From contig CM049311.1 in the NCBI GenBank assembly GCA_026874595.1, forward strand, positions 75,650,453-75,714,452: 64,000 nt of DNA. Reading direction: 5' to 3'. Of this stretch, positions 45,893-58,441 are shown piece after piece; position 1 is the stretch's first letter, and each line of letters opens with the position of its first letter. Origin of the DNA: Sipunculus nudus. Taxonomy: Eukaryota; Annelida; Sipuncula; Golfingiida; Sipunculidae. A model generated the notes under the pieces. It searched no databases and was not told the DNA's origin. It saw nothing but the letters and a program-made list of their open reading frames with translations. Position numbers and translations under genes: made by a program.

Positions 45893-47660
45893 TCCTTGCC
45901 TACAGATCACTGATTATTTAAGGCTTCATTGTTTTGCCTAGAGATCATTTATTATGCCATTACTATTTATTTGAAATTTTTGCTCCGCATGCTGGTGTAA
46001 GATTATTTAAGGTATTATTGTTTTGCCTAGAGATCACTGATTATTTAAGGCTTCATTGTTTTGCCTAGAGATCACTTATTATGACATTACTGTTTATTGG
46101 AATTTTTGCTCCGCATGCTGGTGTTAGATTATTTAAGGTACAATTGTTTTGCCTAAAAATCACTGATTATTTAAGGCTTCATTGTTTTGCCTAGAGATCA
46201 CTTATTATACAATACTGTTTATTGGAATTTTTGCTCCGCATGATGGTGATGGATTATTTAAGGTATTATTGTTCTGCCTAGAGATCACTGATTATTTAAG
46301 GCTTCATTGTTTTGCCTAGAGATCACTGATTATTTAAGGCTTCATTGTTTTGCCTAGAGATCACTTATTATGACATTACTGTTTATTGGAATTTTTGCTC
46401 CGCATGCTGGTGTTAGATTATTTAAGGTATTATTGTTATGCCTAGAGATCACTGATTATTTAAGGCTTTATTGTTTTGCCTAGAGATCACTTATTATGAC
46501 ATTACTGTTTATTGGAATTTTTGCTCCGCATGCTGGTGTTAGATTATTTAAGGTTTAATTTTTTTGCCTAAAAATCACTGATTATTTAAGGCTTCATTGT
46601 TTTGCCTAGAGATCACTTATTATGACATTACTGTTTATTGAAATTTTTGTTCCGCATGCTGGTGATAGATTATTTAAGGTATTATTGTTTTGCCTAGAGA
46701 TCACTTATTATGACATTACTGTTTATTGGAATTTTTGCTCCGCATGCTGGTGAAAGATTATTTAAGGTATTATTGTTTTGCCTAGAGATCACTGATTATT
46801 TAAGGCTTCATTGTTTTGCCTAGGGATCACTTATTATGACATTACTGTTTATTGGAATTTTTGCTAAGCATGCTGGTGTTAGATTATTTAAGGTATGATT
46901 GTTTTGCCTAGAGATCACTGATTATTTAAGGCTTCATTGTTTTGGCTAGATATCACTTATTATAACATTACTGTTTATTGGAATTTTTGCTCCGCATGCT
47001 GGTGTTAGATTATTTAAGGTATAATTGTTTTGCCTAAAAATCACTGATTATTTAAGGCTTCATTGTTTTGCCTAGAGATCACTTATTATGACATTACTGT
47101 TTATTGGAATTTTTGTTCCGCATGCTGGTGTTAGATTATTTTAGGTATAATTGTTTTGCCTAAAAATCACTGATTATTTAAGGCTTCATTGTTTTGCCTA
47201 GAGATCACTTATTATGACATTACTGTTTATTGAAATTTTTGCTCCGCATGCTGGTGATAGATTATTTAAGGTATTATTGTTTTGCCTAGAGATCACTTAT
47301 TATGACATTACTGTTTATTGGAATTTTTGCTCCGCATGCTGGTGATAGATTATTTAAGGTATTATTGTTTTTCCTAGAGATCACTGATTATTTAAGGCTT
47401 CATTGTTTTGCCTAGAGATCACTTATTATGACATTACTGTTTATTGGAATTTTTGCTCCGCATGCTGGTGTTAGATTATTTAAGGTATGATTGTTTTGCC
47501 TAAAAATCACTGATTATTTAAGGCTTCATTGTTTTGCCTAGTAACCACTAATTATTTAAGACTTTATTGTTTGCTTGGGATTACTAATTATGACATTTCT
47601 CTTTATGGGACTTTTTGCTTCGCCTGCTGGTGATATAGGGTTATTACTGATTTGCCTAGG
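45893..47660. repeat. Composite satellite: 50-bp block plus one to three 38-bp blocks
   Basis: The 50-bp block (TATTATGACATTACTG...CCGCATGCTGGTG) is followed by 38-bp blocks starting GATTATTTAAGG. Positions of the CCGCATG landmark are 45985, 46111, 46236, 46400, 46526, 46652, 46740, 46866, 46992, 47118, 47244, 47332 and 47458. The spacings are 126, 125, 164, 126, 126, 88, 126, 126, 126, 126, 88 and 126. These equal 50+38n with n = 2,2,3,2,2,1,2,2,2,2,1,2 (one unit is a base short). The first 38-mer after each 50-mer has GGTATTATTG; later ones have GGCTTCATTG. Some carry CCTAAAAATCACT in place of CCTAGAGATCACT. Units are highly similar inside and decay at the right edge. Confidence 0.95.
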
Positions 47661-48276
47661 GATCACTTAAGATCAAAATCACCATTTAAAGGGGTCACAG
47701 TTCCTGAAAAAAAAAAAACTTTTTTATCATGCCACGTCTAAGTACAATTTGCGAGTCCAAAGAAAAAATATTCAAGTTGTGGTAACCAAATAAGCTTTAA
47801 CGTCCTGATATTCATATTATTATCATCAATATGCTTTACTCTGTAATAAAAATGTTATATGTAAGTTTTAAAAAGAAAGCTGATAACGTACAGCTTGTAA
47901 TTAAAATATTATGCATTATGTTCGAGATGAAGATCTTATATTTCGGGATTTATTTAGGGTTACGTATAAATGTCATTGTAAATACACAATCCATTTGTTG
48001 ATGTTCCATTTACTATAATAATTTCGATTAAATGTGATATATTCCATATTTGATTTAAAAGATCTTTGAAATAAACCAGGAAATTGGTGGCTTAAAATAC
48101 GACAAAAAGCCACAAATCAGCATCTTTTGTCTAATTGCATTAATTGCATTCTAATTATAGACAGAATCTTAAAAGTAACATAGGTAATACAAGTACTGTA
48201 AAGACAATCAGCCAAAGTATACCTAACATAAATAATTATATATATATATAAATGTTTATTTGTATATATATATATA

Positions 48277-48311
<35 letters not shown>

Positions 48312-50424
48312 GCATTTATAAAAAAGCTATATAATATTTTCAATACTGCTTTGATTTTTTATATAATTTCGATCATTTACTTGTACAGGTAACAATCTCG
48401 CTCATAGAATATGTGTAAACGAACTGTTAATTTCGCTTTTATGCCCTTTTCAATATTCGACACTGTTAATGCAAAACTCGTAAATAAACGCTCACTTCAT
48501 AATAGATTAATGAAATTATAAGGGCACCACCTTATACACCCATTTTAATGCCTTTATTAACACCCCATTTAATGAGCCTTCATCTTGGATAAATCGCGGT
48601 CATACTAAAACCACGGGTTATCACTCGGAAACCGCCATTATAGACAGGGTAACTCAAGAACAAATTGATAATCCTCAATAGAAAACTTTTCTATTGGTAA
48701 ACAAAATGGCAATTTATCCTGTAAAATCCATTTCTTTTACCAAAATTGTTGTATTGGTCATATTAAATGATACAGTTTGCATTAATGTGCATATCTAAAT
48801 GAATGAGTGGAATTAATTATATAATAAATAAATCTAATGATTATTTGTCTTTTTTTTCATAGAAAGAATAAAGTATTTTAGTTTCAAATTTATTCAATTT
48901 TGATCAAATATAACATATGTCTATTTAAAATCTTATATTTTTTAATAAAATGCAGATAAATTATGAAAATTAGACAAATATCTGTGATTTAATGTAGTGG
49001 TTTTTTCATAAGAACATCATAACGGAATATTTGCTAAATAATTTACTTATTAGCTTATTCAATTTGTGCGGTAATATTTATTGATTTCCATTTTAAAGCT
49101 CATTTACATATTTTGTCCTATATTAACTAATTTGTGATTAAAAAGCATTTTATTAACGGATTAAATGTCTGGTTACTTAGGTACTTGGTCTTCCCCTCTA
49201 GTTGTTCAGTGAATGTACAGTTAGCTAATTTGTATACGTAATGAACAAATGAGATAAATGTTAGTTGTCTTTTCCTAAAAGCATCCTAACTTAAAGAGTT
49301 GCTTATTATTCCACATTACGGCTATTTCAATAGTTTCTTATTATTTCGTTCGGCTGATAACCATTACTTCACGTACGATTATAATGACAACTTTAATGTT
49401 TTCATTTGTTAAGCAGCATTGCAGAAACTGTTATCTGTTCATTAATACATTGTCAGGTAATTTTTCTTAATGTACATTGTCACGTTGGATTTCTAAATGT
49501 AAAAGGGCTACATGATTTTGGAATTTATTGAACTTGTGCTGTCACGCAAAGGGCTGCAATTGTTGCGTCTTTACATGCAAACTTTGGTGGAGAGGTCTGG
49601 AAAGGTCACCGTTGTGTGGGGAGTTAATGCTGCCGGGGAGTTAATGGATTATCCATGTAAAGATTTTTTCTAGAATGTATCAGACCATGAATGAAGCAAT
49701 GGAGTTTAATAGAGATTTATAGAATTAAACGAAGATAAAAAACGTACTATTCAGAGGGGACAAAGTATGTAGTCTAAGAGAAAAGGACCGAGCAAAGAAC
49801 AACATTACTGATGCGTCGGAGTGTACGTTCGATGTGTAACTGCAAGACTCTTGAGTCTGAACGAATGTCATCGTGAGTGCTTGTTACAATTACATAAATT
49901 AAAATCAAGTGCTATTAGAAATGTTTTATTTTTATCAAATTACAGGGATATGTTTGTTTATGTCAGTCCCGGACTTTATCTCCTTATCTGGAAAAACAAG
50001 TTCCAAGTGTGAGATTTGATCTTTCACAGGAATCTATTTAGTAGGGGAAATCTGCTTCAATGGTATTATTGAAATGATATTATATTCGTATACTTTTGTA
50101 TTATTAGATATTTACTGGACCTAATGATATTTTTTAATAACCTTAATATAGCTGATTTTTGCATAAATGATATAGTTTTTTTATTGATCGAAAAACAAAC
50201 ATATATAAATTCTTATATATACACATGCAGGCATGTTTCAAACCCAGACTTAACAATGTAAAAAACATTCAAGTCACATTAGACAAGAGCAGTGTGCGGG
50301 GTAATAACAGAACATTAAATCCCAAATATTGTTTGAATACATCCATGGCTGACAGTATTTATACTTACAGAAGGCAAATGCTTGTTTTTAAATGTGATGT
50401 TCATGTAAAAGAAAAGATTACACA
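47661..50424. other. No recognised gene; (TA)n tract
   Basis: AT-rich. Frames at 49821-50012 and 50225-50494 show no domain; the latter overlaps the 3' end of the LINE on the opposite strand. Confidence 0.5.
48236..48310. repeat. Interrupted (TA)n microsatellite
   Basis: Three TA tracts separated by short non-TA words. Confidence 0.9.
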
Positions 50425-50429
50425 CTTCT

Positions 50430-51160
50430 CTTTTTTTACTTCTCCATCAATTCTTTCCATTTTTCATGGGTGGGTATATTACCCTGTCTTCTAGCAATAT
50501 TATCCTCAATACTTTAGGATTCTTTTACAAACAGAATAAAGTTGTAAAATTCAGGCAAGCTGTTAAGGCCTTAACATCTATAAATGAATGTTTTACCTAA
50601 CAATAGTAATATGACAATTAATGTATCGTTTGTTTTATTCAATATAATACTTGCTACTGTAAACTGATCATTGCAGAGGGCTACTTCTTGCTGTATCAAC
50701 CATTTTTTTAAACGGTGAGATAAATACAATACTACAGTAATAAAATAAATTAATATAAGTTTTTTTCCCCTCAGCACAGAAAGAACATAATTTATGTTCA
50801 ACTTTACCCAATTTCAGTAATAATGGATTGAGTAGTATAATTCTATGTAATAATTTACACTGAAACATTCTTAGAATTTCTAATGGTGTAATTTTCTTAA
50901 TGTTTTTAAATGCCTAATAAACAGCACTTTTCATATTCAGCTGTAACTCAGGACACTATCTATTGCCTGTAAGGTCCTGTGCATATATTTTCCACCAATG
51001 CCTCATAAATATTTTTTGTAGACAACCCTTTTTCAATCAAAGTATCTATTTTATCCTGAAATATTTCAGCTGGTGAAGTATTTGAACTTTTCGCTTTTTT
51101 CCAGCTTAAAGGAACAGCATCAACAATACTCACAAACTGTAAGTAATTTATATCCACATT
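50430..51160 (-). pseudogene. LINE ORF2 C-terminal region
   Basis: Visible blocks on the minus strand are YLQFVSIVDAVPLSWKKA (from 51150), FQCKLLHRIILLNPLLLKLG (from 50868) followed by LCSFCAEGKKTYINLFYYC, then, after frameshifts, FIYRC and a stretch ending near VIYPPMKNGKN. This follows the usual C-terminal layout of L1/Tx1-type proteins, where the CxxC...C region is thought to bind nucleic acid. Several frames are needed, so the region is not translatable as one protein. Confidence 0.75.
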
Positions 51161-51739
51161 TTTTTAGATATTTGATCTGCCCTTGTTAAGAATGTTGACC
51201 TTTCCGAGTTTATTTCCAAGATATCATATATTTTATTTATACCTGCAGAATGCAGCCTTTTATTATATCTACTTTATTATTATATTATCTATTATAAATT
51301 ATAATTTAGTTTTTCTGATAATATTTCATCTAACGTTTGTTTTTCTTGACAAAAATTAAATTTTCACCATATTTCTAAAACATCAATCCAGAAAGGGCTA
51401 CAATGTTAATGTATTTTATTTGTTTTTCTGAATTTTATGTTACCTCTTAAGAGTAATTCATCCTTCCCTTTAAACTGGTTATTTTCAATTTGTCTCCAAT
51501 CTTCCTTTAAGGAATCTGACAGAAATCTGTTAATCTCTTAATCTTTTCTTTTTTACCCCATATAAATTAAAAAAAAAAAAACAAGTTTTCTACTTGTTTT
51601 ATAAAGTCCATTGAAGGACTGGGCAGAACCTGACATCCAAACAATGACATGGTTCTTTTTGCCCATGTATTTATAATAACTTTAATTTTACTTAAGATTT
51701 CTTTGTAGTTTTACTCTTTCATTATCCGCCAATTGGGGT

Positions 51740-52405
51740 GATTAAAATACCAAGCATTTTTATCGGACCGGGACACCAATTCAACCCCATTTCATGAATT
51801 TTGTTTTTATTGCTCAAGCTTTCAAAAATAGGCATCACCACTGTTTTGTCTATATTAACCTTAAGACCTGCAATTTCTGGAAATTTTATTGAAAACGGTC
51901 ATGATTTCCTGGATTGAAGAGATACCTCCTGTTAATGTGATTGTTGTGTCATCAGCATATTGTACAATCTTGTGTTCTATTCCAGCAATCATAACACCTT
52001 TAATATTTGGGTTAATTCTAATTTTTAAAGCTAGAACATCTGATGCAGTTATAAATAGATAGGGAAGTATTCTGTTGCCAAGCCTCTGTTGACAATGCCT
52101 ATAAAAATATCTGTATAAAGTAGATTGATCCATTTCCTAAAACAAGACCCAAAATTAAATACATTTAAGGAATGTTGTACATGCGACCATTGCAAAAAAT
52201 CGAACGCCTTTTTAAAATCAACTGATATTATCAACCGGTTGACCTTTGTTTCAAAAGATAGGCAATTATATCTAAACTTTTTATCAAGTTCTCTTATATA
52301 CATTTTTTTCATGATACCTGTATGATCAGGATGGATTATAGATGGAAGTACTATTTTTAATCTTTTAGCTAATGTTTTTGCAATAAATTTATAATCAGTT
52401 TTCAA
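51740..52405 (-). pseudogene. LINE reverse transcriptase domain
   Basis: The first frame (52405-52049) has TDYKFIAKTLAKRLKIVLPS, IHPDHTGIMK, IISVDFKKAFDFLQW (motif A with its catalytic Asp) and FNFGSCFRKWI. The second frame (52133-51861) has LPYLFITASDVLALKIR and VQYADDTT (active-site Y-A-D-D, about 51960-51949). At the junction near 52060 the conserved block that normally lies just before PYLF is missing, so a small deletion with frameshift is likely. Upstream, MRQGIIYLIPK lies near 52480. Confidence 0.87.
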
Positions 52406-53079
52406 TAATTAAAGCGGGCGCCAATGTTTATAAAAGAAGCAGATCTTTTCCTTACTTTGGAATAAGATAGATAATGCCTTGACGCATGGATGGTGGTAAA
52501 TGGTATATTATTAAATTTCAAAGTATTTAGAGTATTTCAGAGTATTTAGACTTCCTCGTCACACATTTTCTTTCTTCATCAGTAAGGACGTTATGTCTCT
52601 CCTGGTTAGAATTCTTGTTTATGTTTATCATTTACATTTGCAGCCTTGTATAAAAATTTATAATATTTAAGCTCCTCATTTAGGATAGATTTTTGTTTGT
52701 GGTTTTCCTGAGCTGTCCTTTAATCTTGATATAGATTTTTTCTGAGAATCCTCTTTTCAAGATTCAAATAGTATCGTGTAGATTAATTCCTTCCTCAAAC
52801 CACCTGGTCCTACATCTGACTATAGCTCCTCTTGATTTTTATTTTAAAATTATTTTTCCTTCCTTCCATTTAGCTTTATCTTCTTTACTTCCCGATTGGT
52901 TATACTGCTTATATATGTTATACAAATCTCTCTCTAATTTGACCATTGTATTATTAAATCTCTTTTTCTTCATGGAATCATAAGCGATAGATGTTCCTCT
53001 TATTTGACATTTGATGGTTCCCTATAAGAGATTTGGATCAGCTTCTTGATTATACAAGGCTGTAGTTTTTATGCATTCT

Positions 53080-53880
53080 TGCACTGTTTGGAGATATTCT
53101 CTCTCTTTTAAGTGAGAACAATTAAGTTTCCAGTATCCTGGCCCCTGTTCAGTATCACAAAAAATTATTTTAATAAATATATAGTTTTATATAGTTTTAT
53201 AACCTGTTTCAATGTGAGAGCGGTGTATATCACCTGTAATTAAGATTGCTACTGATGAGAAAATAGTCTAATCGACAGAATACTAAGGATGGATTGTATT
53301 TATGTCAGGTGTGCTTTTGTGTTCTTGGATGTTGTATTCGCCATATGTCTACTAATTCTGATAATTCCAACCAGTGTGATACAATTTGTCTTGACCGTTT
53401 GTTACTTTTTTTATTACTACCTTTTTTTATCTATGCTAAGGTTAAAAACAACATCCCAATATCCTGCAATTATTAGTTTGTCTGTTTCCATTTCTGCAAT
53501 AGAAGAAATAATTTTATTAAAGAAGCTTGGGGCATCGTTGTTTTGAGCATATATGTTAACTAAATTGACCGTGTGCGTGTCTATTTCTGCTTTAATTATT
53601 ATAAATATACCACAGTTATCTTTTAATACCTTTTTAATTGTAAACTGGCCGTACTTTTTAAAAGTACACAGACTCCTCTTGACTCCGCTTGGTTTGATCC
53701 ATGATCATAAATTATTTCATGTCCCCTTTCAGCTTTCCATCATTTTTCATAATTGCAAATACTATGGATTTCCTGCAAAAATAAAATATTAAATTGTTTC
53801 AAGTTAAAACAGTGAAACATTTCACTTCTCTTTTTGTTAAATGCTAGTCCTTTAGCATTTAATGAAGCAATAATGAGTGT
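53080..53880 (-). pseudogene. LINE APE-type endonuclease domain
   Basis: This is the nicking endonuclease that would start target-primed reverse transcription. The minus strand reads ASLNAKGLAFNKKRSEMF (from about 53870), ILFLQEIHSICNYEK then a stop (about 53795-53745), AESRGVCVLLKS (about 53690-53655), and, in the next frame, TVNLVNIYAQNNDAP (about 53575-53530) and DKLIIAGYWDVVFN (about 53480-53440). The Glu of QE is kept. The usual G-D-F-N block reads GYWD, so the expected catalytic residues there are lost. Confidence 0.8.
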
Positions 53881-53899
53881 AATTATTGTTATAGTTCAT

Positions 53900-54660
53900 T
53901 GTTGAAACAACTGGAATCAAAAATATTACCATCACTGATACATATGTTAAAATCCCATGGAATTTTATAAAATATGCAGCTGTTACACCAATACATTAGC
54001 AATATAAAACATCACACCATAATAACACTGAAAAGAATAACATTGCAGAACCACGCTTCCTGAAACAACTAAGCATTAAATCCTACCATTTAAAATAACA
54101 GATAGATAAAAGGAGTGTCTAAGTATGCCTGCTGAAAGTTTTCAGACTGATTATTACCTGAAACACTGGAATGACTGGTTGCTTGCACACATATTTTTTT
54201 ACATGAATTTTCAGAGTGTTCCTGCTCAACCTTAATACTTTGTCACAGTCTATATCTAATTCATATCAATCCCAGAATTGTACAGCAATTGTTATAATGT
54301 GTGTTTGTAAATTATGTTACGATAGAGTTGCATCTGACCTTGTTAATGCCGGTGTATTAATAATATGAAATATAAATGTTTACCTTTATCTTTAAGTGTT
54401 TTTTACTTAATTAAAAATGTAAATTATATTATAATTATTTGGCCTTATAATGCATTTTTGATAGATATGTTTACAAAGCCTCTTTCCGGCGATATATGCA
54501 GTATATATGGCATTATGATATGATATATAATTACCAGTAATTTTAAAGGTAAAGGGGAAGGAGAGGGTTCTCATAATACCTATTATATAGGCTATATCAA
54601 TGTCATGGTAGTACAATGGTAGTACGCGGTAGTACCACATTCCCACGCGTAAATTATCTT
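53900..54660. other. No recognised feature upstream of the LINE
   Basis: This is where ORF1 or the 5' UTR of the LINE would lie, but I recognise nothing. Likely 5'-truncated or too decayed. Confidence 0.45.
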
Positions 54661-54705
54661 ATTCCCACGAGATAAATATCTCGTTCGCACGCGTAAGTAT
54701 GCCAT
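54640..54705. repeat. Short palindromic repeat (CGAGATA-AA-TATCTCG)
   Basis: A stem of CGAGATA/TATCTCG around AA lies at 54668-54683, flanked on both sides by CACGCGTAA words (TCCCACGCGTAA and CGCACGCGTAAG). Confidence 0.6.
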
Positions 54706-55489
54706 GCCAGATGCCCTTACATGGACAAGAATGCCTGTTGTGTCTTGTTTGTTGTATGTCAGAGCGTAACCTTAAATTGTTTGTATCAAATTTTATTGTA
54801 TGTGTTCAGCCCGAATGCTTCGAGGTAAATTTTACAGCACCATTCACTGCTTTGGTTCAGGATTTATTCAGATACATATAACAATATAAACCGTTGTGTA
54901 CTAAACATATTCAACAAGCTGAACAAAATACTTGTCTCTTTGCATGTTATCTTCGCGGGGAATCTTACATTTTTTAGGGTTAGGGTAAGGACCGAGGTTA
55001 GGGTTATATAATCCCAGGTATACTGAACAACCGCTTTGTGTTATGTCTGGCAGGAACAGCTTACGACAATTGGTGTCAGCCATGACACTTCATTGTAGCC
55101 CATAGAGGGGAGGGGGACATGCCCCCCTCACTCTTATAGAGAAGGTAGCCACCAATTACCTTTTCTCATCTCACTCTTTTGGGGCATAAAACTTTTTCGA
55201 GAAAATTGTTATATCCGTACTCCTGTAACCCCCCCCCCCCCCCCCCCATTTATTCCACACACACATTCTCTGAACAAACATAGTCCAAGTAGGATCGCTG
55301 TTGCTCAATTTCAGGTGCAACATTGAAAGCCCACTCCATATGCATGCAAATAAATCGATCGTAATCTTTATCAAGTGTAAAGAACATGCCTTCGGGATTT
55401 AAGATGTAGGTCCTACTGTATTGTCTATCTATATTTATCGCGGGCACACGCGATACTATCGCTTGGGAAGGAAATAAAACAATAATTTT
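54706..55489. other. No recognised gene; C-run
   Basis: A C-run of about 19 lies at 55229-55247, and 'gggggacatgcccccctc' lies near 55110. Frames here are unrecognised. Confidence 0.5.
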
Positions 55490-56760
55490 CTGTGTGTCTG
55501 TCTGTCTGTTTGTCTGTTTGTCTGTCTGTCTGTTCCCTCTCTACAGGTCGCAATTTGCAGCAATCGCTTTAAGCTGACCCAGTTGATGGAAGATTTAAAA
55601 TGACAGAAGCCTATTTTTCTCAATATAGGTCAAAGGTCAAGTTCAAGATCATCAAACGTATACAAAACGTTTTTTTCTTTCTTCATATCTTTGTCACTAT
55701 TAGTCGTATCTACTTCAACAGTAGCTCATTTTAATTGTCATTCCAAGGCCTGTCTTCTGGTGTGTAGCTGACTTAAATTTGCCGTAACCATGGTTACTTA
55801 TTTTGGGGGAAAATTCATGATATTCAAAATCAATGGACTAATTTTTCTAACTTTGTCAGTTTTAGGGCTAGAGAGGTCCAGAATTTGTATAATGTAGCAT
55901 TCAGTAAGTACCTCAAGATTTTTAAAACATCTTGCAATATATCATACAATATCTCGTTTTCGAGATTTCTTTCATCTTGCCCTGCAGGCCACAGTTTTAT
56001 AGGAATCTTTTTGATTTTGAAATTGTTCTTTCATTTTTTTTATACGGCCGCTTGGTGCTAACCTCCTCAACATATCATGTATTAGCCATATCTCCAAAAG
56101 TATAAACCTCAATTACACAAACTATTATCTATTTTTTTCTCTGGATCTTCTTCATAACCTGGTTGATTCGTCTTGTCTCAACCCTGTGTCACTTTGTTAG
56201 TATGTCTGTCTGTTTGTCAGTTGTCCTCTAGTTCGCCTGCTTGCTGGTTCTTTCGTCTCACATATAGCATTGTACTGACCACATTTTGCAGGAATCCTTT
56301 TGATACTGGTACGTACAGCTTTTGTCATATACTATTATCTCGAAAGTAATTTTTCATTCTCGGGGTATGGCTGCTAGGGGGCGTTGCACTCGAACTACTG
56401 CAGAATATCAGTTTTTGGCCATACCTCCAAACCTGTGAACCTTATCTGATTAAACTATAACTCATTTTGTTAATTAGTACCTTCTTCATATGATTATCTA
56501 GTCATCTTTTATCTCAAATGTGTCAGCCTGTCATTATGTCTGTCCGTTTGTCGGTTGTTGTTAGCTTTGTCTGCTTTCATGTTCTTTTGTGTGATATATG
56601 TCATTCTACACGACCCAATTCCTCAGCAATCGCTCTGAGGGTCACGTACTCAATTGATGGAAAACCGACACTTTGCATCGTCTGTCCGTTTGTCTGTCAT
56701 TTCAACATCCGGCATGCGCTCGACCTCTGGTCGTCTGGTATATTCCTTTATGCGCAGCTT
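55490..56760. repeat. Diverged tandem repeat (~320 bp) rich in GTCTGTCTGTTTGTC
   Basis: A TCTG microsatellite lies at 55494-55532. TGTCTGTCTGTTTGTC-type blocks recur near 56205, 56537 and 56681. 'TTAGCCATATCTCCAAAAGTATAAACCT' (about 56091) and 'TTGGCCATACCTCCAAACCTGTGAACCT' (about 56416) mark a ~325-bp period. CAGCAATCGCT...GTTGATGGAA occurs at 55559 and again at 56625. Class unknown. Confidence 0.65.
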
Positions 56761-56937
56761 CTTCGGCGGAAAAAAAGTCTGCAGTTACACTAATTTTTGA
56801 CATACATACAATATAATATACAATACGGGATTTTATCATGAGGATAATCACTCATAAATTCGTGTATTCGTATCACAGTTTGAATTCCAAGAGTTCGAGT
56901 ACCAGTAAAGGAACTGATAAGCATTAGGATAATATTA

Positions 56938-57140
56938 CTTGTTGCCTCCGCCAGGAGGGTATGCGTTCATCTACGTTCGTGTGTTTGTATGTGTGTGTGA
57001 TGGTGTGTGTGTCTTTATGTGTTGGCGTCATGAAATTTTCAAGACATTTCGAGAATGGTCATATAAAGAAAGAATAAGATTTTGGTGTGGATCTGGAAGA
57101 TTATCCGGATTCAGGAATATCATCAAGGAATATTCATAAA
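56938..57140 (+). repeat. Dispersed 'gcctccgccaggagg' repeat fragment
   Basis: Starts TTGCCTCCGCCAGGAGGGTA, then a TGTG-rich stretch, then a segment with ATTTTGGTGTGGATCTGGAA and ATTATCCGGATTCAGG. From memory, this layout matches a widespread marine-invertebrate repeat; the fragment is truncated. Confidence 0.5.
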
Positions 57141-58369
57141 TGTATAGTCACTTATATAAGAATGAACCTGGGAATATGAGTCGAGTAATTGAATACAAAT
57201 ACATTCATCAGAATGCAGGTTTCTATTCTTTACATGGGACCGGTTATTGAGATTATCATATCTCCTCTTCTTATTTAAAATGACGAGCTCTAATGTAGGT
57301 AAAAAGAGTCAAGTTTCTAGTGATCTCTAGACCAGTCTTTTTGACCTATCAAAATTGCAAGAGTGTACCAACAAGGACATATTTGTTTTTTTATATCAAC
57401 TTATCGTGATACTGTAAAGATATGTAGTGATTATCCGGTAATGTCATTTTTCAATGCCTAGCGTATTATCATGCTAAACGGAATAGCAATAACAGCTTGG
57501 AATTGGTAGCACTACGTTCAAGAGAGATTTAAAAAATCTGATGTTAGGTGATTTCTAAATTCAGTCCATAGTGTTACACTTACTTCGGTCAATCCAGCCA
57601 GGCCCCAGCCTCGGTCCTGGGTACTTTGGATAAAATATTGAAACAATGTGCCTCATTATTCCAGAAATCTGCCCTCATGCCAGGTGTGAATGAAATTGGC
57701 TCAACTAGGTCTTCGTAAATGTCACCATCGGTTTTTCAGTTGCACTACCTTTTTTAAAGAACTGTTTCAGTGGAGGTAAAAGCCTCCATTATTTCAAATG
57801 TTAATTACGAAATACTTCCTAAGTATGTACACTTGTAGAACTCCATTTCAGTTTTGGACTACATTCTATAGCAAAGGGCGTGCGCAGGATTTTAGCACAG
57901 GGGGCTTACGACCGCAAAAAGTGTCTTCGGCCGAAAGAGTCTACAGTTAATTGTTCCAAATAACAAAGCCACAGTCTCTACTGATTTTTCCTATGCATAT
58001 AAGTTAGGCCTACTTTGCGCAGGGAATGACAGTCACTGACGATTGGGTATCTGTCTATTCGATCAAATTATTATAAAGATTGATTAAAACTCAATGATGT
58101 TTGAGCTGAAAGGATACATTTCATTAAGTTTTTTTTTAAATATGTCAACGCTCAGAATGAGACTAAGCAGGGCCTCCGAGATAAATATTTCGAGGCGGGG
58201 GTTTCCGGCCCCCTCCTTTTGCTTCGTTTTAATAACCATTCAGTTTTCAGGTGAAATAAACTCTTTATTCGATTTAAATCCAAGGCTTTACTTATTGAAG
58301 CAGTCTACTAAAGAATGGACTGTAACAGAGGAATGCATAGTTTTCTCACGTTAATGCTACGTACATTAT

Positions 58370-58371
<2 letters not shown>
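57141..58371. other. No recognised gene; possible hAT MITE left end
   Basis: AAAGGGCGTGCGCAGGATTTTAGCACAGGGGG near 57874-57905 resembles a CAGGGGCGTGCGCAGG-type hAT terminus. No matching right end was found. The 86-codon frame at 58094-58354 is unrecognised. Confidence 0.4.

Positions 58372-58438
<67 letters not shown>
58372..58438. repeat. (TA)n microsatellite
   Basis: About 66 bp of alternating TA. Confidence 0.95.

Positions 58439-58441
<3 letters not shown>

Larger units (their letters stand above)
50430..53880 (-). mobile_element. L1/Tx1-like LINE ORF2, near full length but inactivated
   Basis: Minus-strand reading across frames gives the full domain order of a non-LTR retrotransposon ORF2: an APE-type endonuclease (53880 to about 53080), a linker, reverse transcriptase (about 52405-51740), and a C-terminal cysteine-containing region (about 51160-50430). 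Stops and frameshifts are scattered, and conserved pieces of both enzymes are lost. The ~3.45-kb span fits one ORF2. The wording of the RT is closest, from memory of the family, to the Tx1/L1 group; clade assignment needs a tree. ORF1 and the 5' end were not recognised beyond 53900. Confidence 0.82.

Noticed and set aside
45893-47660. CRISPR-like repeat-spacer structure
   Set aside because: Repeats and 'spacers' are both repeated, unlike CRISPR spacers, and the window is eukaryotic. It is a composite satellite.
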